Shown: in pieces, positions 53,770 through 62,723 of the stretch
Layout of the letters: every line of letters starts with the position of its first letter
Numbering within the stretch: the stretch's first letter is position 1
Assembly (NCBI RefSeq): GCF_000423465.1
Contig: NZ_KE384020.1
Span: forward strand, 923,671 to 987,670
DNA length: 64,000 bases
Source of the DNA: Propionicicella superfundia DSM 22317
Lineage (GTDB): Bacteria > Actinomycetota > Actinomycetes > Propionibacteriales > Propionibacteriaceae
Reading direction: 5' to 3'
Program-made: the position numbers and the translations under genes
Notes under the pieces: model-generated
What the model was told of the DNA's origin: nothing
The model's input: the letters and a program-made list of their open reading frames with translations, nothing else
Database searches by the model: none

Positions 53770-54210
53770 ATGCAAACCAGTGTGCTGGCACCCGAGAGGG
53801 TCCGGATCCATCACGGATCGGCGACCCGCGACGAGGCGATGAAGGAGGCCGTGGACCTGCTCGTGGCAGCGGGAGCGGTCACCCCTGCGTATTACGACGC
53901 GATGCAGGACCGGGAGCGGACCGTCTCCACCTTCATGGGGAACGAACTGGCCATCCCGCACGGCACCAACGACGCGAAGGACGCCGTCCTCGGCTCCGCG
54001 CTGACACTCATCCGCTACGACGGCGGCGTCGACTGGGACGGCCAGCCGGTCACGTTCGTGGTGGGGATCGCGGGCAAGGGCGGAACGCATCTGGAGATCC
54101 TGTCCCGGATCGCCGTGCTCTTCTCCGACAGTTCCGACGTGGAGAAGCTGAAGGCCGTGCAGCACCCCGAGGAACTGTTCGCTCTCGTCGTCGCGGCGGG
54201 AGTGGCGTGA
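53770..54210 (+). CDS. mtlF: Mannitol-specific PTS EIIA
   Basis: Protein of 146 residues of the EIIA (fructose/mannitol) family. The phosphorylated His is in NELAIPHGTNDAKD, and the C-terminus reads VGIAGKGGTHLEILSRIAVL. It passes phosphate from HPr to the EIIB domain of MtlA. ATG 53770 is preceded by GAAAGGCGAC. Its stop overlaps the GTG of mtlD (GTGA), coupling the two. Confidence 0.95.
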   Translation: MQTSVLAPERVRIHHGSATRDEAMKEAVDLLVAAGAVTPAYYDAMQDRERTVSTFMGNELAIPHGTNDAKDAVLGSALTLIRYDGGVDWDGQPVTFVVGIAGKGGTHLEILSRIAVLFSDSSDVEKLKAVQHPEELFALVVAAGVA

Positions 54211-55361
54211 AAGCCGTCGTCTTCGGCGCCGGCAACATCGGCCGGGGCCTGATCGGGTCGCTGCTCCACCAGGCCGGCTACGAACTCGTCTTCCTCGACG
54301 TGTCCGCACCGCTCGTGGACGCGGTCAACGCCGCGCCGGCGTACACGGTCCACGAGATCGGCGAGGCGGGCCGCAACATCGAGGTGACCGGCTTCCGGGC
54401 CGTCGACAGCCGTGCGGACCCGGACGCGGCCGTCGCCGAGGTCGCGACCGCGGACCTGGCCGCGACCGCGGTCGGACCCAGCGTCCTGCGGTTCGTCGCC
54501 CCCCTGCTCTGTGCGGGCCTGCTGCGGCGCGACCCGGCGCTCCCGCCGCTGCCGGTGATGGCCTGCGAGAACGCCATCAACGCGACCGACCTGCTCCGCG
54601 GGGAGGTCGACGCCCTGGAGGAGGCCGACCCGGACGTGCTGGCGTCCCGCGCGGTGTTCGCCAACACCGCGGTCGACAGGATCGTTCCGGAGCAGCCGCG
54701 GACGCACGGTGTCGATGTCACCGTCGAGGCGTATGCGGAGTGGACGATCGAGCGGCGCCCCTTCGGGAAGCGCCCACCGGTCATCCCCCTCGCACATTTC
54801 GTGGACGACCTGGCCCCGTACATCGAGCGCAAGCTGTTCACGGTCAACACCGGCCACGCGACCGCGGCCTATTTCGGGGCTCGGGCCGGGGCCGCGACGA
54901 TCGCCGACGCCCTTGCCGACGATCTGGTCGCCGCACGGGTCTCGGCCGTGCTCGCGGAGACGTCGGCGTTGCTCGTCGCCAAGCACGGATTCGCTCCCGC
55001 CGAACTCGCCGCGTACCGCTCGGGCATCCTGGGCCGATTCCGACTGCGCGAGCTCACCGATTCCGTCCTCCGGGTGGGGCGGCAGCCGCTGCGCAAGCTC
55101 TCCCGCCACGAGCGGTTCGTCGGCCCGGCCGCCGAGGCGGCCGAACGCGGACTGCCCACCGACGCGCTCGTCGCCGCCATCGGCGCCGTGCTGAGCTTCC
55201 GCGCCCCGGGCGACCCCCAGGCCGAGGTCCTGGCCGAACGGCTCGTCGCGCTGGACGCCGACGAGTTCACGACGACCGTCACGGGACTGGACGCGGCCCA
55301 TCCCCTGTACGCGCCCGTGCGCGACACCGTGAACGACCACATGGCCACCTCGCGAGCCTGA
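54207..55361 (+). CDS. mtlD: Mannitol-1-phosphate 5-dehydrogenase
   Basis: Protein of 384 residues oxidising mannitol-1-phosphate to fructose-6-phosphate with NAD. The N-terminal nucleotide-binding motif is KAVVFGAGNIGRGLIGSLL, the catalytic Lys region is ERKLFTVNTGHATAAYFG, and the family-specific VDRIVPEQ follows the Asn motif (VFANTAVDRIV). GTG 54207 overlaps the mtlF stop. Last gene of the mannitol operon. Confidence 0.95.
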   Translation: MKAVVFGAGNIGRGLIGSLLHQAGYELVFLDVSAPLVDAVNAAPAYTVHEIGEAGRNIEVTGFRAVDSRADPDAAVAEVATADLAATAVGPSVLRFVAPLLCAGLLRRDPALPPLPVMACENAINATDLLRGEVDALEEADPDVLASRAVFANTAVDRIVPEQPRTHGVDVTVEAYAEWTIERRPFGKRPPVIPLAHFVDDLAPYIERKLFTVNTGHATAAYFGARAGAATIADALADDLVAARVSAVLAETSALLVAKHGFAPAELAAYRSGILGRFRLRELTDSVLRVGRQPLRKLSRHERFVGPAAEAAERGLPTDALVAAIGAVLSFRAPGDPQAEVLAERLVALDADEFTTTVTGLDAAHPLYAPVRDTVNDHMATSRA

Positions 55362-55654
55362 CCCGTCGTGCGGGTTTCTGCACCGAATGGCTCCGGCCGG
55401 AGCGGTCCCGCCACCTGGATGCGAGGTTTCGTACCTAATGCGCGCGCCGGGCGCCGTCAATGGGTACAGAACTCCGCGGTTGGGGCTCGCTCCCGCGGGG
55501 AGTGACCTCGTAAGGTACACAACCCCGCAATCCGCTCGCCCTGGCCCGCCGACCACCGCGTCGAGCCCGCGGCGCCCGCCCCTCGTCGCAGGCGTTCGCC
55601 GCAGCGGATCCGGGCGACGGCCGACGCCCCGCGGATCCCGCCTTCGGCGGACAC
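55362..55654. other. intergenic region between convergent mtlD and the GlxA-type gene
   Basis: About 290 bases without a gene. A perfect 14-bp palindrome GCTCCGGCCGGAGC lies at 55390-55403, 28 bases after mtlD, and may take part in termination though it has no loop. Nothing else is convincing. Confidence 0.45.
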
Positions 55655-56638
55655 TCAGTGCACGGGTTCAAGACCCAGCCCGCCGAACCGCTGCCGGTAC
55701 ACCGTCGGGGTGAGCCCGGTGGCGCGGCGGAAGTGGTCCCGCAGGACGACGGCCGAGCGGAAGCCCACCTGGTCGGCGACCCTCTCGACCGGGAGGTCCC
55801 CGCGTTCGAGAAGGCTGCGTGCAGCGAGCACGCGCTGCTGGTTGAGCCAGCGGTGCGGGGTCGTGCCGGTCTCGGCCTGGAAATGGCGGGCGAAGCTCCG
55901 CTCGCTCATCGCGGCCCGCTCGGCCAGCGACGCCACGGTGTGGGGACGGTCGAGGGTCGCCAGCGCCCAGTCCAGCACCGGTGCGAGCCCGCCGTCGATC
56001 TGGGCGGGCACCGGCCGATCGACGTACTGCTGCTGCCCGCCGTCCCGCACCGGCGGCACGACCATGCGGCGGGCGATGGCATTGGCGACTCCCGCGCCGA
56101 GTTCGCGGCGAACCACGTGGAGGCAGGCGTCCACACCCGCGGCCGTTCCTGCGCTGGTGATGATGCTGCCCGTGTCGACATACAGCACCGACGGGTCCAC
56201 CCGCGCGGACGGATAGCGGCGCTGCAGGTCGTCGGCGTACATCCAATGGGTGGTGCACGCCAACCCGTCGAGGAGGCCTGCCGCGCCGAGGACGAACGAC
56301 CCGGAGCACACGCTGAGGAGTGTGCTTCCCTCGCGGGGCGCCTCGCGCAGGACGTCCAGCACCTCTCGCGGGTAGGCGTCGTCGGGCAGGGGCGGAGTCG
56401 GTGCGACGACGACGAGGTCGCTGCCCCCGACGTCGTCGAGACCATGGCCGGGAACGATCGCCAGCGGAGTCGTCGCCTTTCCGGCCAGGGGCCGACCCGG
56501 CTCGACCGCGCACACGCGGAAGTCGAACGGAGGGAGGTCGTCGGCCGTGCGATCGACCCCGAACACCTCCACGACCACGCCGAACTCGAAGACCGCCACC
56601 GGTTCGAGAACGATCACGCTCACGCTTCGCAACGCCAT
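55655..56638 (-). CDS. GlxA-type AraC regulator with DJ-1/PfpI domain
   Basis: Regulator of 327 residues. The N-terminal DJ-1/PfpI (class I GATase-like) domain spans about 1-185, with the elbow LLSVCSGSFVLGAAGLLDG and TTHWMYADDLQRRYPSARVD, and the C-terminal AraC HTH at about 225-320 (ERAAMSERSFARHFQAETGT, DQVGFRSAVVLRDHFRRATG). It probably senses a small amine or metabolite and regulates nearby or distant catabolic genes. Divergent from the small membrane protein gene at 56724. Confidence 0.92.
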   Translation of the reverse strand: MALRSVSVIVLEPVAVFEFGVVVEVFGVDRTADDLPPFDFRVCAVEPGRPLAGKATTPLAIVPGHGLDDVGGSDLVVVAPTPPLPDDAYPREVLDVLREAPREGSTLLSVCSGSFVLGAAGLLDGLACTTHWMYADDLQRRYPSARVDPSVLYVDTGSIITSAGTAAGVDACLHVVRRELGAGVANAIARRMVVPPVRDGGQQQYVDRPVPAQIDGGLAPVLDWALATLDRPHTVASLAERAAMSERSFARHFQAETGTTPHRWLNQQRVLAARSLLERGDLPVERVADQVGFRSAVVLRDHFRRATGLTPTVYRQRFGGLGLEPVH

Positions 56639-56723
56639 GACGCGATTCTACTGGCGTGAATCCTTCCGGAAGTGGCTTTCCTGCCACTGGTGGCCGGAAT
56701 CCAGCGCTGAAAGGGTTTCAGCC

Positions 56724-56951
56724 ATGAACGGACTGCTCATCTGCCTCGCCCTCGTGGCCCTGCTCGTCCTCGCGTTGCAGCCCGCGCACGAACGCTCCTG
56801 GCGCCCCGGGTACGACTCGGTCGTCGACCGCGACCGCGCCCGACAGGCCGACGAGCTCCGCCTGCTGTCCACCTTCGAACCCCCTGCGGCCGACATGCCC
56901 GCCGGCAAGCAGCGACCGGCCGAGCGCGAACAGCCACCCGCCGCCGCCTGA
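56724..56951 (+). CDS. small single-pass membrane protein
   Basis: Predicted protein of 75 residues with one N-terminal TM helix (MNGLLICLALVALLVLALQP) and a charged cytoplasmic or external tail rich in Arg, Glu and Pro. The ATG at 56724 is preceded by GAAAGGG about nine bases upstream. Not recognised. Codon use looks normal for the genome, but its reality as a gene is not certain. Confidence 0.5.
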   Translation: MNGLLICLALVALLVLALQPAHERSWRPGYDSVVDRDRARQADELRLLSTFEPPAADMPAGKQRPAEREQPPAAA

Positions 56952-57137
56952 CCAGACCGATCGCAGGGATCGGGAGCGCCGTCTCGCCCGGGTGCGATCG
57001 TCCGGCGTCCGGCAAAGGGCCTCGCGTACACGGCCTGGTCGGCTTCCTACTGGGCGTCCTCGCGTCGCTCTCGGCCGCGTCGTCACCGCCTGACGTGCCG
57101 CGTCGGTTCGCGCCGACGCGGCGCACTGCGTCCGGGA

Positions 57138-57635
57138 TCAGACGGCGTCGGTGAGCCACCGCACGGGCGCGCCCTCGCCCGCGTGGCGGAACACCTCCAA
57201 CTCGTCGTCCCATGCCGTCCCGAGCAGGGCCTGAAGACCGTCGGTCACCTCGGCGCCGGTGAGCGCCGCGGTGGCCACGACGGTCTTCAGCCGCTCCTCG
57301 GGGATCACGATGTCTCCGTTGGACGACGTCATCGCCGAGAACATCCCCAGCGACGGGGTGTAGCTGTAGCGCTGCCCGTCGGAACCGGGGCAGGGATCCT
57401 CGGTGAGCTCGAAGCGGAGCCGCTGCCAGCCCATCAGGGCGCTCGCCGCCCGCGCCGCGGTGCCGGCCGCACCGCTCCAGGAGTACTCGGCCCGGTAGGT
57501 CGCCCGCTGGGCGGGCTGCGCCTTCCACTGCAGGTGCAGGGGCACGCCGAAAGCGGCCGACAGTGCCCAGTCGACATGCGGGCACAGGGCCGACGGTGCG
57601 GAATGGACGAACAGAACTCCGCGGGTGGTGCTCAT
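57138..57635 (-). CDS. DUF3145 domain protein
   Basis: Protein of 165 residues matching the actinobacterial DUF3145 family over its length: TTRGVLFVHSAPSALCPHVD, WALSAAFGVPLHLQW, TEDPCPGSDGQRYSYTPSLG and GTAWDDELEVFRHAGEG. Function is unknown. In many Actinobacteria it is located near the fabD-fabF cluster, and here it is within 8 kb of it. Single gene on the minus strand. Confidence 0.92.
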   Translation of the reverse strand: MSTTRGVLFVHSAPSALCPHVDWALSAAFGVPLHLQWKAQPAQRATYRAEYSWSGAAGTAARAASALMGWQRLRFELTEDPCPGSDGQRYSYTPSLGMFSAMTSSNGDIVIPEERLKTVVATAALTGAEVTDGLQALLGTAWDDELEVFRHAGEGAPVRWLTDAV

Positions 57636-57790
57636 CGTGCCTCCTGGTGTCGAGATGGCCCTTCCCCGACAACCTCACCCACCGGAAGACACGGCCATTG
57701 TGCCGCAGGAATCGTCCGCATCCAAGGAGACCGCACATCCGCGCACCGCCGGGAGGCCTCGATGCGCTCCCGGGACGCCCCGGCCGCGGC

Positions 57791-58486
57791 TCAGACCGGC
57801 CGGGCGGCCCTGCTGCCGAAGATCGCCGTGCCGACCCGTACGCAGGTCGCACCGTGGGCGATCGCCTCCTCGAAGTCGCCGCTCATGCCCATCGACAGCT
57901 CGTCGTAGCTGCCCGGCAGCCCGTCGGTGCCGCGCAGCCTGTCGCGCAGCGCGGCCGTCTCGGCGAAGTCGCGTGCGGCCCGGTCGCGGGACGCGATCGT
58001 CATCAGTCCGCGCACCCGCAGCGCCTCGAAGGGGTGCAGCGCGGCGGCGAAGCCCGGGACCTCGGCCGGAGGAAGGCCGAACTTCGAGTTCTCACCCGAC
58101 GAGTTCACCTCGATCAGCACGTCGAGCGTCCGTCCGGCCGCTGCGAAGCGCCGGTCGAGCTCGGTGGCCAGCGCCAGTGAGTCGAGCGCCTGGAACTCGG
58201 CGGCGAACTCCGGCAGGTACTTGGCCTTGTTCGTCTGCAGGTGACCGATGATCGCCCACGACAGTCCGGGGACGTCGGCGAGCTCGCGCGCCTTGCGGCG
58301 CGCCTCCTGCACCATGTTCTCCCCGAACCGGTCACAGCCCGCCGCCGCTGCGGCTCGGACCAGCTCGGACGGCTTGGTCTTCGACACCGGCAGCAGACGG
58401 ACGTCGGCGGGATCGCGATCCGCGGCGCGGCAGGCGGCGGCGATGCGATCACGGACGGCGGTCAGGCGGGAGGCGATGTCGTTCAC
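57791..58486 (-). CDS. YggS-family PLP homeostasis protein
   Basis: Protein of 231 residues of the COG0325 family, which binds pyridoxal phosphate without known catalysis and keeps PLP and amino-acid pools balanced. The PLP lysine is in LLPVSKTKPSELVRAA (about residue 36), with FGENMVQEARRKA, WAIIGHLQTNKAKYL, VLIEVNSSGENSKFG and the final LSMGMSGDFEEAIAHGAT. It is normally beside sepF or ftsZ in Gram-positives; here it stands alone next to the second MoxR module. Confidence 0.93.
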   Translation of the reverse strand: MNDIASRLTAVRDRIAAACRAADRDPADVRLLPVSKTKPSELVRAAAAAGCDRFGENMVQEARRKARELADVPGLSWAIIGHLQTNKAKYLPEFAAEFQALDSLALATELDRRFAAAGRTLDVLIEVNSSGENSKFGLPPAEVPGFAAALHPFEALRVRGLMTIASRDRAARDFAETAALRDRLRGTDGLPGSYDELSMGMSGDFEEAIAHGATCVRVGTAIFGSRAARPV

Positions 58487-58527
58487 CCTGCCAGCCTGTC
58501 ACAACGCACGTGACCGGGTGCGCCGGT

Positions 58528-59487
58528 TCACGGCCAGCGAGCCGCCAGCGAGATCATCGCCAGTGCGGCGAGCAGGCCGAGACCGGCCGCGACGCCGACG
58601 AACATCCACGTGATCTCGACGTTCACCTTCTCGGTGCCGACCGACTGCGCGATCGTCTTGTACACCTGTTCGAGTTCCTGCGGCGTCGCCGCGGAGAACT
58701 TCTGCCCACCGGACGCACGGGCGATCTTGTCCAACTCGGAGTGGTTCACCGGCACGGGCTGGCGGACCCCGCCGTCCATGACGTAACCGCCCTGGGTGCC
58801 GTAGGCGATGGTGTAGACGGGAACGTTCTGCTCCTTCGCAGCCTTCGCCGCCTCGATCGCGTCCCGGCCGATGGTCCGCTGCCCGTCGCTCAGCAGCACG
58901 ATGGCGGCCGGAACCGGCTCGTCGGGGTTGTCGGGATCGGCAGGCGCCAGGCTCAGTGACTCCAGCGCCGTGTAGATGGCGTCGCCCGTGGCGGTCGCCG
59001 GGGCCACCTCGAGCGCTTCGATCGCGTTCTTCATCGCCGCCCGGTCCGTCGACGGCGGCACGACGAGGTTCGCCGTCCCGGCGAAGGAGACGAGCGCCAG
59101 GTTGAACCGCTCCGGGACCATGTCCACGAACTCGACCGCCCCCTGTTTCGCCGCGGTGATGCGATCCGGGCTCACGTCGGTCGCCATCATCGAGCGGGAC
59201 ACGTCCAACGCCACCACGACCGTCGCCCGGTCGCGGGGAACGTCGATCTGGCTCATCGGCATCGCCCAGGCCCCGTTGATGGACACCAGGGACAGCACCG
59301 CCGCTCCCACGGCGAGGTGCCGCTTCCACGCCGCCTGCTGCGGCAGCATCCGCTCCAGCGGGCTCTTGTCGCGCCGCGGCCCGACCCGGCGCGACACCAC
59401 GAACGCCAGGTACACCGCGACGAGCACGGGCACGAGAAGCAGCCCCCACAGTCGTGCGGGCGCCATGAACTCCAGCAGCGGGACCAT
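58528..59487 (-). CDS. VWA-domain membrane protein (BatA/B-like), second module
   Basis: Protein of 319 residues with two N-terminal TM segments, a von Willebrand factor A domain with MIDAS VVALDVSRSMMATDVSPDRI (DxSxS) and downstream VVLLSDGQRTIG-type metal ligands, and a C-terminal TM (AAGLGLLAALAMISLAARW). It pairs with the second VWA protein, DUF58 and MoxR encoded immediately upstream. Bat-type systems of this composition support aerotolerance or envelope integrity in other bacteria. The ATG directly abuts the stop of the upstream VWA gene. Confidence 0.93.
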   Translation of the reverse strand: MVPLLEFMAPARLWGLLLVPVLVAVYLAFVVSRRVGPRRDKSPLERMLPQQAAWKRHLAVGAAVLSLVSINGAWAMPMSQIDVPRDRATVVVALDVSRSMMATDVSPDRITAAKQGAVEFVDMVPERFNLALVSFAGTANLVVPPSTDRAAMKNAIEALEVAPATATGDAIYTALESLSLAPADPDNPDEPVPAAIVLLSDGQRTIGRDAIEAAKAAKEQNVPVYTIAYGTQGGYVMDGGVRQPVPVNHSELDKIARASGGQKFSAATPQELEQVYKTIAQSVGTEKVNVEITWMFVGVAAGLGLLAALAMISLAARWP

Positions 59488-60441
59488 CTACAGTTTCCTC
59501 GCTCCCAGCAGAACGGCACCGACCGCGGCGAGCGCTGCGGCGATGAACCCGTAGAACGCCCAGGTGGCCGTCGTCTCCTTCTTCTGGTCCTCGTAGCCGA
59601 CCTCGGAACGCGCCTGCTTGTAGACGTCCTTCAGGGACCCCAGCGAGTCGGCGGAGTACGCCTCGCCGCCCGTCGCCGCGGCCACCTGCTTCAACATCTC
59701 GGTGTCGGGCGGCACCGCCTCGCGCGCGCCGTCGATGTCGACATAGCCGTTGGCCGTGCCGTAGGCGATCGTGACGATCGGGACCTCGCGCTGCTTGGCC
59801 GCCTCGGCGGCGGTGAGGGGATCGGTGCCGGTCGTGTTCTGCCCGTCGGACAGGAGGACGATCGCGCCGGGCGCCTGCGTCCCGTCGTCGCCCTTCGGCG
59901 CCATGTCCAGCGCCTTCAACGCCACGGTGATCGCGTCGCCCACCGCGGTCGAGTCCTTCAAGGTCAGTGCCTGCAGGACGCGTTCCACCGCACCGCGGTC
60001 GGTGGTCGGCGCGGCCACGATCTGCGGGTCGCCGGACAGCGCCACGACCGCGACGTTGTAGCCGCTGGGGAGGCTCTGCACGAACTCGACGGCCGACTCC
60101 TTGGCGGCGTCCAGCCGGTTCGGCTTCACGTCGATGGCCTGCATCGACTGCGAGACGTCCATCACGAGGACGATCGTCGCCCGCTCGCGGGGCACGCGCT
60201 CGATCCCCTGCGGCCGGGCGAAGGCGCCGACGAGGAACGTGAGGCTGATCAGCGACAGGCCGACCGCCACGTGACGCACCCACTGCGACTGCTTCGGCAC
60301 GACCGCGCCGAGCACCCCGGTGTTCGTGAACCGCATCCCCCGCTTGCTGCGCATCCGGGAGAACCAGATGTACAGGCCGAGCAGGATCGGAACGAGGATC
60401 CAGAACCCCAGCACCCACGGGGTCTCGAACTGCGGCATCAA
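59488..60441 (-). CDS. VWA-domain membrane protein, paralogue of its neighbour
   Basis: Protein of 317 residues with the same plan as the gene downstream: N-terminal TM pair (TPWVLGFWILVPILLGLYIW), VWA domain with MIDAS IVLVMDVSQSMQAIDVKPNR, IVLLSDGQNTTGTDPLT, and a C-terminal TM (WAFYGFIAAALAAVGAVLLG). The two adjacent copies share clear similarity and probably arose by tandem duplication. It overlaps the DUF58 stop by four bases (ATGA). Confidence 0.93.
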   Translation of the reverse strand: MMPQFETPWVLGFWILVPILLGLYIWFSRMRSKRGMRFTNTGVLGAVVPKQSQWVRHVAVGLSLISLTFLVGAFARPQGIERVPRERATIVLVMDVSQSMQAIDVKPNRLDAAKESAVEFVQSLPSGYNVAVVALSGDPQIVAAPTTDRGAVERVLQALTLKDSTAVGDAITVALKALDMAPKGDDGTQAPGAIVLLSDGQNTTGTDPLTAAEAAKQREVPIVTIAYGTANGYVDIDGAREAVPPDTEMLKQVAAATGGEAYSADSLGSLKDVYKQARSEVGYEDQKKETTATWAFYGFIAAALAAVGAVLLGARKL

Positions 60442-61493
60442 CGACTCACTCCCTGCGGCGGCGCGTGCAGCATGCTGGCGACCCGACGGTAGGCCAGCAC
60501 GAAGCGCGCGATGTCCTGCACCCAGTCTCTGTCGGTACGCAAGACGATGTGCCCGACGTTGGCCCGCTGCAGGGAGATCCGGATGCGCTCGCGCTGCGCG
60601 GCGCTCGCCGCGTCCATGCGCGCGCGGGCCGCCGCGTCGCCGGTGTTCACATAGCGGGCGAACTGCGTCTCGGGGTCGCGGATGTAGATGTCGCCGACGT
60701 CGGGGAACTCGATCTCGTGCCGGTCGACCACCTGGATGGCGATGACCTGGTTGCGGACCGACAGGCGGCGCAGCGGGCGCTCGAACGGAGGCGGAACGTT
60801 CGGATCCAGTTCGAAGTCGCCCGGGGTGAGGAAATCGGACACCACGACGCGCAGCCCGCGGCGCCGCTGCATCCGCGTCAACTGCTCGATGCCCTGCGGC
60901 AGGTCGATCGGACCCGGCGCCTGGTCGTGCACGATCGGTTCGGTCAGCATCTTGCGAAGCAACCCGTAGAGCGCGGTGCGGCCGGAGCGGGCGGGGATGC
61001 GCTTCAACTGCTCGGGGCGCATCACGACCCCGCCGAACCGGTCACCCATCCGCTGGCTGAGGAAGCCCACCGTCGCGATCGCCGCGATGCCGAGATCCCG
61101 CTTCGTGACGCCGCCGGTCCCCCAGTTCATCGACGGCGTGACGTCGAGCAGCGCCCACGCCTCCAGTTCCCGGTCGGCCAGGGTGTCGCGGACGTGCGGA
61201 GTACCGGTGCGCGCAGTGACGGGCCAGTCGATCTTGCGGACGTCGTCCTGCCCGGGAACGTACTCACGGGCATCGTTGGTCTCGGACCCCGGCCCGGGCA
61301 GCAGCCCGAGGTGGTCCCCCTGCAGGAACCCCTCCAGCCGGCGGACGACGGTGAGCTCGAGCCGGCGCAGCGCCGCCTCGGGCGCGAGCTGGGACAGCGG
61401 AAGAGTCGGGGCGGTCGGCTCGCGCAGCACCGACTCGAGCGCCGAGAATCCCTCGGCACCCGCGGCGACCGGTTTGGTGGAGGCCACGGTCAC
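60438..61493 (-). CDS. DUF58 domain protein, second module
   Basis: Protein of 351 residues from GTG 61491-61493. The DUF58 motif is EYVPGQDDVRKIDWPVTART, followed by a VWA-like segment (EAWALLDVTPSMNWGTG) with DVTPSM as MIDAS-like residues. Unlike the DUF58 protein at 8719 it lacks N-terminal TM helices and is probably cytoplasmic. GTG overlaps the MoxR stop and its own stop overlaps the VWA start, so all four genes of the module are coupled. Confidence 0.93.
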   Translation of the reverse strand: MTVASTKPVAAGAEGFSALESVLREPTAPTLPLSQLAPEAALRRLELTVVRRLEGFLQGDHLGLLPGPGSETNDAREYVPGQDDVRKIDWPVTARTGTPHVRDTLADRELEAWALLDVTPSMNWGTGGVTKRDLGIAAIATVGFLSQRMGDRFGGVVMRPEQLKRIPARSGRTALYGLLRKMLTEPIVHDQAPGPIDLPQGIEQLTRMQRRRGLRVVVSDFLTPGDFELDPNVPPPFERPLRRLSVRNQVIAIQVVDRHEIEFPDVGDIYIRDPETQFARYVNTGDAAARARMDAASAAQRERIRISLQRANVGHIVLRTDRDWVQDIARFVLAYRRVASMLHAPPQGVSR

Positions 61494-62554
61494 CGATTGT
61501 CGAATTCCGGCTGATGGCGGTGCTGCTGATGTGCCTGCTGGCGCTGCTGGGCGTTCCACACCGGAGTCGGCGGCGGAACCATCGCGAGGATGCGCTCCAC
61601 GACCTGGGTGGGCTCGACGTTGTCGGCGACGGCGTCGAAGCCGAGCACCAGGCGATGCGACATCACGTCTCGCGCGACGGCCTGCACATCGGTCGGCAGC
61701 ACGTAGTCACGACCGTGGATGAGCGCAAGCGCACGGGAGGCCGCCACCAGACCGAGGGTCGCGCGCGGCGAGCAGCCGATCTGGATGACCGACTCGAGAT
61801 CGGGCATCCCGAACTCGGCGGGCGTCCGGGTCGCGAGCACCAGGCGGACGATGTATTCGGCCACGAGGTTGTGCACGAAGACGTTCGATGCCTGGTCCTG
61901 CAGACGGAGGACGATCTCGGGGTTGAGCACCGGCTGCGGCTCGGGGGGTTGCACCGACATCCGGCGCAGGATCTCGAACTCCTCGTTGCCGCGCGGGTAC
62001 GGGACGTCGACCTTCAGCAGGAACCGGTCGCGCTGCGCCTCGGGCAGCGGGTACACGCCCTCGGACTCCACGGGGTTCTGCGTCGCGATGACGATGAACG
62101 GCTTCGGCGCCGGATAGGTCTGGCCCCCGATCGAGACCTGCTTCTCGGCCATCAGCTCGAGCATCGCCGACTGCACCTTCGCCGGGGCGCGGTTGATCTC
62201 GTCGGCGAGGACGAAGTTCACGAACACGGGCCCGAGCGCGATGTCGAACTTCTCCTGCGACGCCGAATAGATGCGCGTGCCGACGATGTCGGAGGGCACG
62301 AGGTCGGGCGTGAACTGGACGCGGGCGAAGTCGCCTCCCACAACCGTGGCGAAGCTGCGGACCGCCAGGGTCTTGGCGACACCCGGCACACCCTCCAGCA
62401 GGCAGTGCCCCTTCGCGAGGAGCGAGACCATGAGCTGCTCGACCATGTGTTCCTGGCCGACGATGACGCGCTGTACCTGCGCGATCGCCTCGCCGAGGAT
62501 CCGGGCCGCGTGAGCCGTGGCGCTCTTCGGGTCGGTCTGGATGGGAGTAGTCAC
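61490..62554 (-). CDS. MoxR-family AAA+ ATPase (second module)
   Basis: AAA+ ATPase of 354 residues from GTG 62552-62554. Walker A GVPGVAKT, Walker B VLADEIN, sensor 1 ATQNPVESEGVYPLPEAQRD, and the C-terminal GCSPRATLGLVAASRALALI lid. A Gln/His-rich tail (about 20 residues) follows. First gene of the moxR-DUF58-VWA-VWA operon. Mycobacterial MoxR1-type modules have this order. Confidence 0.94.
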   Translation of the reverse strand: MTTPIQTDPKSATAHAARILGEAIAQVQRVIVGQEHMVEQLMVSLLAKGHCLLEGVPGVAKTLAVRSFATVVGGDFARVQFTPDLVPSDIVGTRIYSASQEKFDIALGPVFVNFVLADEINRAPAKVQSAMLELMAEKQVSIGGQTYPAPKPFIVIATQNPVESEGVYPLPEAQRDRFLLKVDVPYPRGNEEFEILRRMSVQPPEPQPVLNPEIVLRLQDQASNVFVHNLVAEYIVRLVLATRTPAEFGMPDLESVIQIGCSPRATLGLVAASRALALIHGRDYVLPTDVQAVARDVMSHRLVLGFDAVADNVEPTQVVERILAMVPPPTPVWNAQQRQQAHQQHRHQPEFDNR

Positions 62555-62723
62555 TCGGTCTCCTGTGTGTGCACGGGTCTCCGGACGGCGCGGACGTCCT
62601 CGCCAACGATACCCGGTGGCCACGGGCGCCCGGGAAGGCCGTATCACGGTGCCCCTGCCGGGTCGGGCACAATGGGGAAGCGGAACATGCCGCCGGAGGG
62701 TCCGGCGCGCGGAAGCGGGAGCC

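Noticed and set aside
55390-55403. Perfect palindrome GCTCCGGCCGGAGC as a terminator.
   Set aside because: It has no loop or U-run; a 14-bp GC palindrome is not rare in such DNA. Mentioned only as part of the gap.
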